Source: Kordiimonadaceae bacterium (lineage in GTDB: Bacteria > Pseudomonadota > Alphaproteobacteria > Sphingomonadales > Kordiimonadaceae). From it: DNA of 64,000 nt. The position numbers were made by a program, and so were the translations under genes. The DNA lies in the NCBI GenBank assembly GCA_017640725.1, contig JAEPQB010000001.1:1054001-1118000 (forward strand). Direction: 5' to 3'. How positions within the stretch are numbered: position 1 is the stretch's first letter; each line of letters begins with the position of its first letter. Shown here piece after piece: positions 63,550-64,000 of this stretch. The notes beneath the pieces were generated by a model. That model searched no databases, was not told the origin of the DNA, and saw only the letters and a list, made by a program, of their open reading frames with translations.

Positions 63550-63655
63550 GGGAGCACACTCCGCGCATCTAATGGGCCTGCAGCCGCTTCTCGCTCAATC
63601 AAGACAATCAGGGTGCGGTTGCAGTCAATCATCATCGGTTCTCGATCGTTGCACC

Positions 63656-64000
63656 TTAGTTGAGCTCAAGGCTCACGAGGCCATTTACAGACGCCAACGA
63701 AGCCGAGCGCTCATCTTCGGACAAGGGTATGAGGCCACGGTCAAGCAAATAGCCAAAGTCTCCTGATGCACGTTCACTGATGAATTCACGGATGAATTCC
63801 TGAATGCCTGGCACAACGCCAATGTGCGCTTTTTTGGCATATAGAAAAAGTGAACGGGAAATTGGATAAGAACCTTCTGCAATGGCATCAAAGGTAGGTG
63901 CGAGATAAGGCCCGCCTTGCGCCGATATCGGGTAGGCCTGCAAAATATCAGTATTTTGGCTCAAGAAACTGTATCCGAAAATTCCAATTGCCCTTTCATT
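63656..64000 (-). CDS. pstS: Phosphate-binding protein PstS, C-terminal part (cut by the window edge)
   Basis: The last 114 residues of a periplasmic phosphate-binding protein. The visible start NERAIGIFGYSFLSQNTDIL is a hallmark of PstS, followed by YPISRSLFLYAKKAHIG and a C-terminal region of about 60 residues ending LVSLELN. The reading frame is open to base 64000, so the N-terminus, its promoter and any Pho box lie outside. It heads the pstS-pstC-pstA-pstB-phoU order. Confidence 0.92.
   Translation of the reverse strand, partial: NERAIGIFGYSFLSQNTDILQAYPISAQGGPYLAPTFDAIAEGSYPISRSLFLYAKKAHIGVVPGIQEFIREFISERASGDFGYLLDRGLIPLSEDERSASLASVNGLVSLELN

Overview
The window is a densely packed chromosomal segment of moderate GC from a free-living, probably marine, alphaproteobacterium. 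The evidence is a DUF3126 protein, the long alphaproteobacterial forms of PstC and PstA, an Rrf2/NsrR-alternative oxidase unit, a SUT-like sugar transporter next to GH13 enzymes, and a gspC-to-gspN operon beside a TonB-dependent receptor. A kordiimonad or sphingomonad-like lineage is a guess. I see no tRNA, rRNA, CRISPR array, insertion sequence or prophage, and no obviously broken gene. Two genes are cut by the window edges: a small minus-strand gene at 1-97 and pstS at the right end.

Layout. (1) 259-10401: DUF3126 protein, acyl-CoA synthetase, FAD oxidoreductase, winged-helix regulator, a large exported beta-propeller/amidohydrolase fusion, two small exported beta-propeller proteins divergent from it, and an NTF2-like exported protein. 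(2) 10521-15842: alpha-glucan use, with an MFS sugar transporter divergent from an exported GH13 amylase and a cytoplasmic GH13 alpha-glucosidase. The space between them carries repeated TTTGCAAA sites. (3) 15951-20102: an AttEFGH-like export operon (ATPase, fused FtsX-type permease, AttH lipocalin-like protein). (4) 20178-23251: an exported ankyrin protein, then an NsrR-like regulator divergent from alternative oxidase, truncated haemoglobin and DUF1971 genes, with a near-consensus NsrR box in the promoter. (5) 23248-35978: a reductive pyrimidine catabolic operon (preT, preA, aminotransferase, semialdehyde dehydrogenase, beta-ureidopropionase, NCS1 permease, dihydropyrimidinase) behind a RutR-like operator, flanked on both sides by lipoprotein amidases. 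(6) 36080-39848: an exported DUF3604 protein, a membrane-anchored PpiC foldase and a HupE/UreJ-like membrane protein in one unit of unknown function.

(7) 40000-57831: a complete type II secretion operon (gspC to gspN plus a terminal lipoprotein). Upstream on the same strand are a TonB-dependent receptor, a 959-residue lipoprotein made of two similar halves, and a single-domain prepilin peptidase. (8) 58023-64000: two small exported proteins and the phosphate operon pstS-pstC-pstA-pstB-phoU.

How the parts may work together: region 7 looks like a surface acquisition system, in which the type II machine exports the duplicated lipoprotein to work with the receptor. Phosphate control, suggested by the neighbouring pst genes and by analogy with Caulobacter, is inference. 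The DUF3604-PpiC-HupE trio is the second candidate for an undescribed system.
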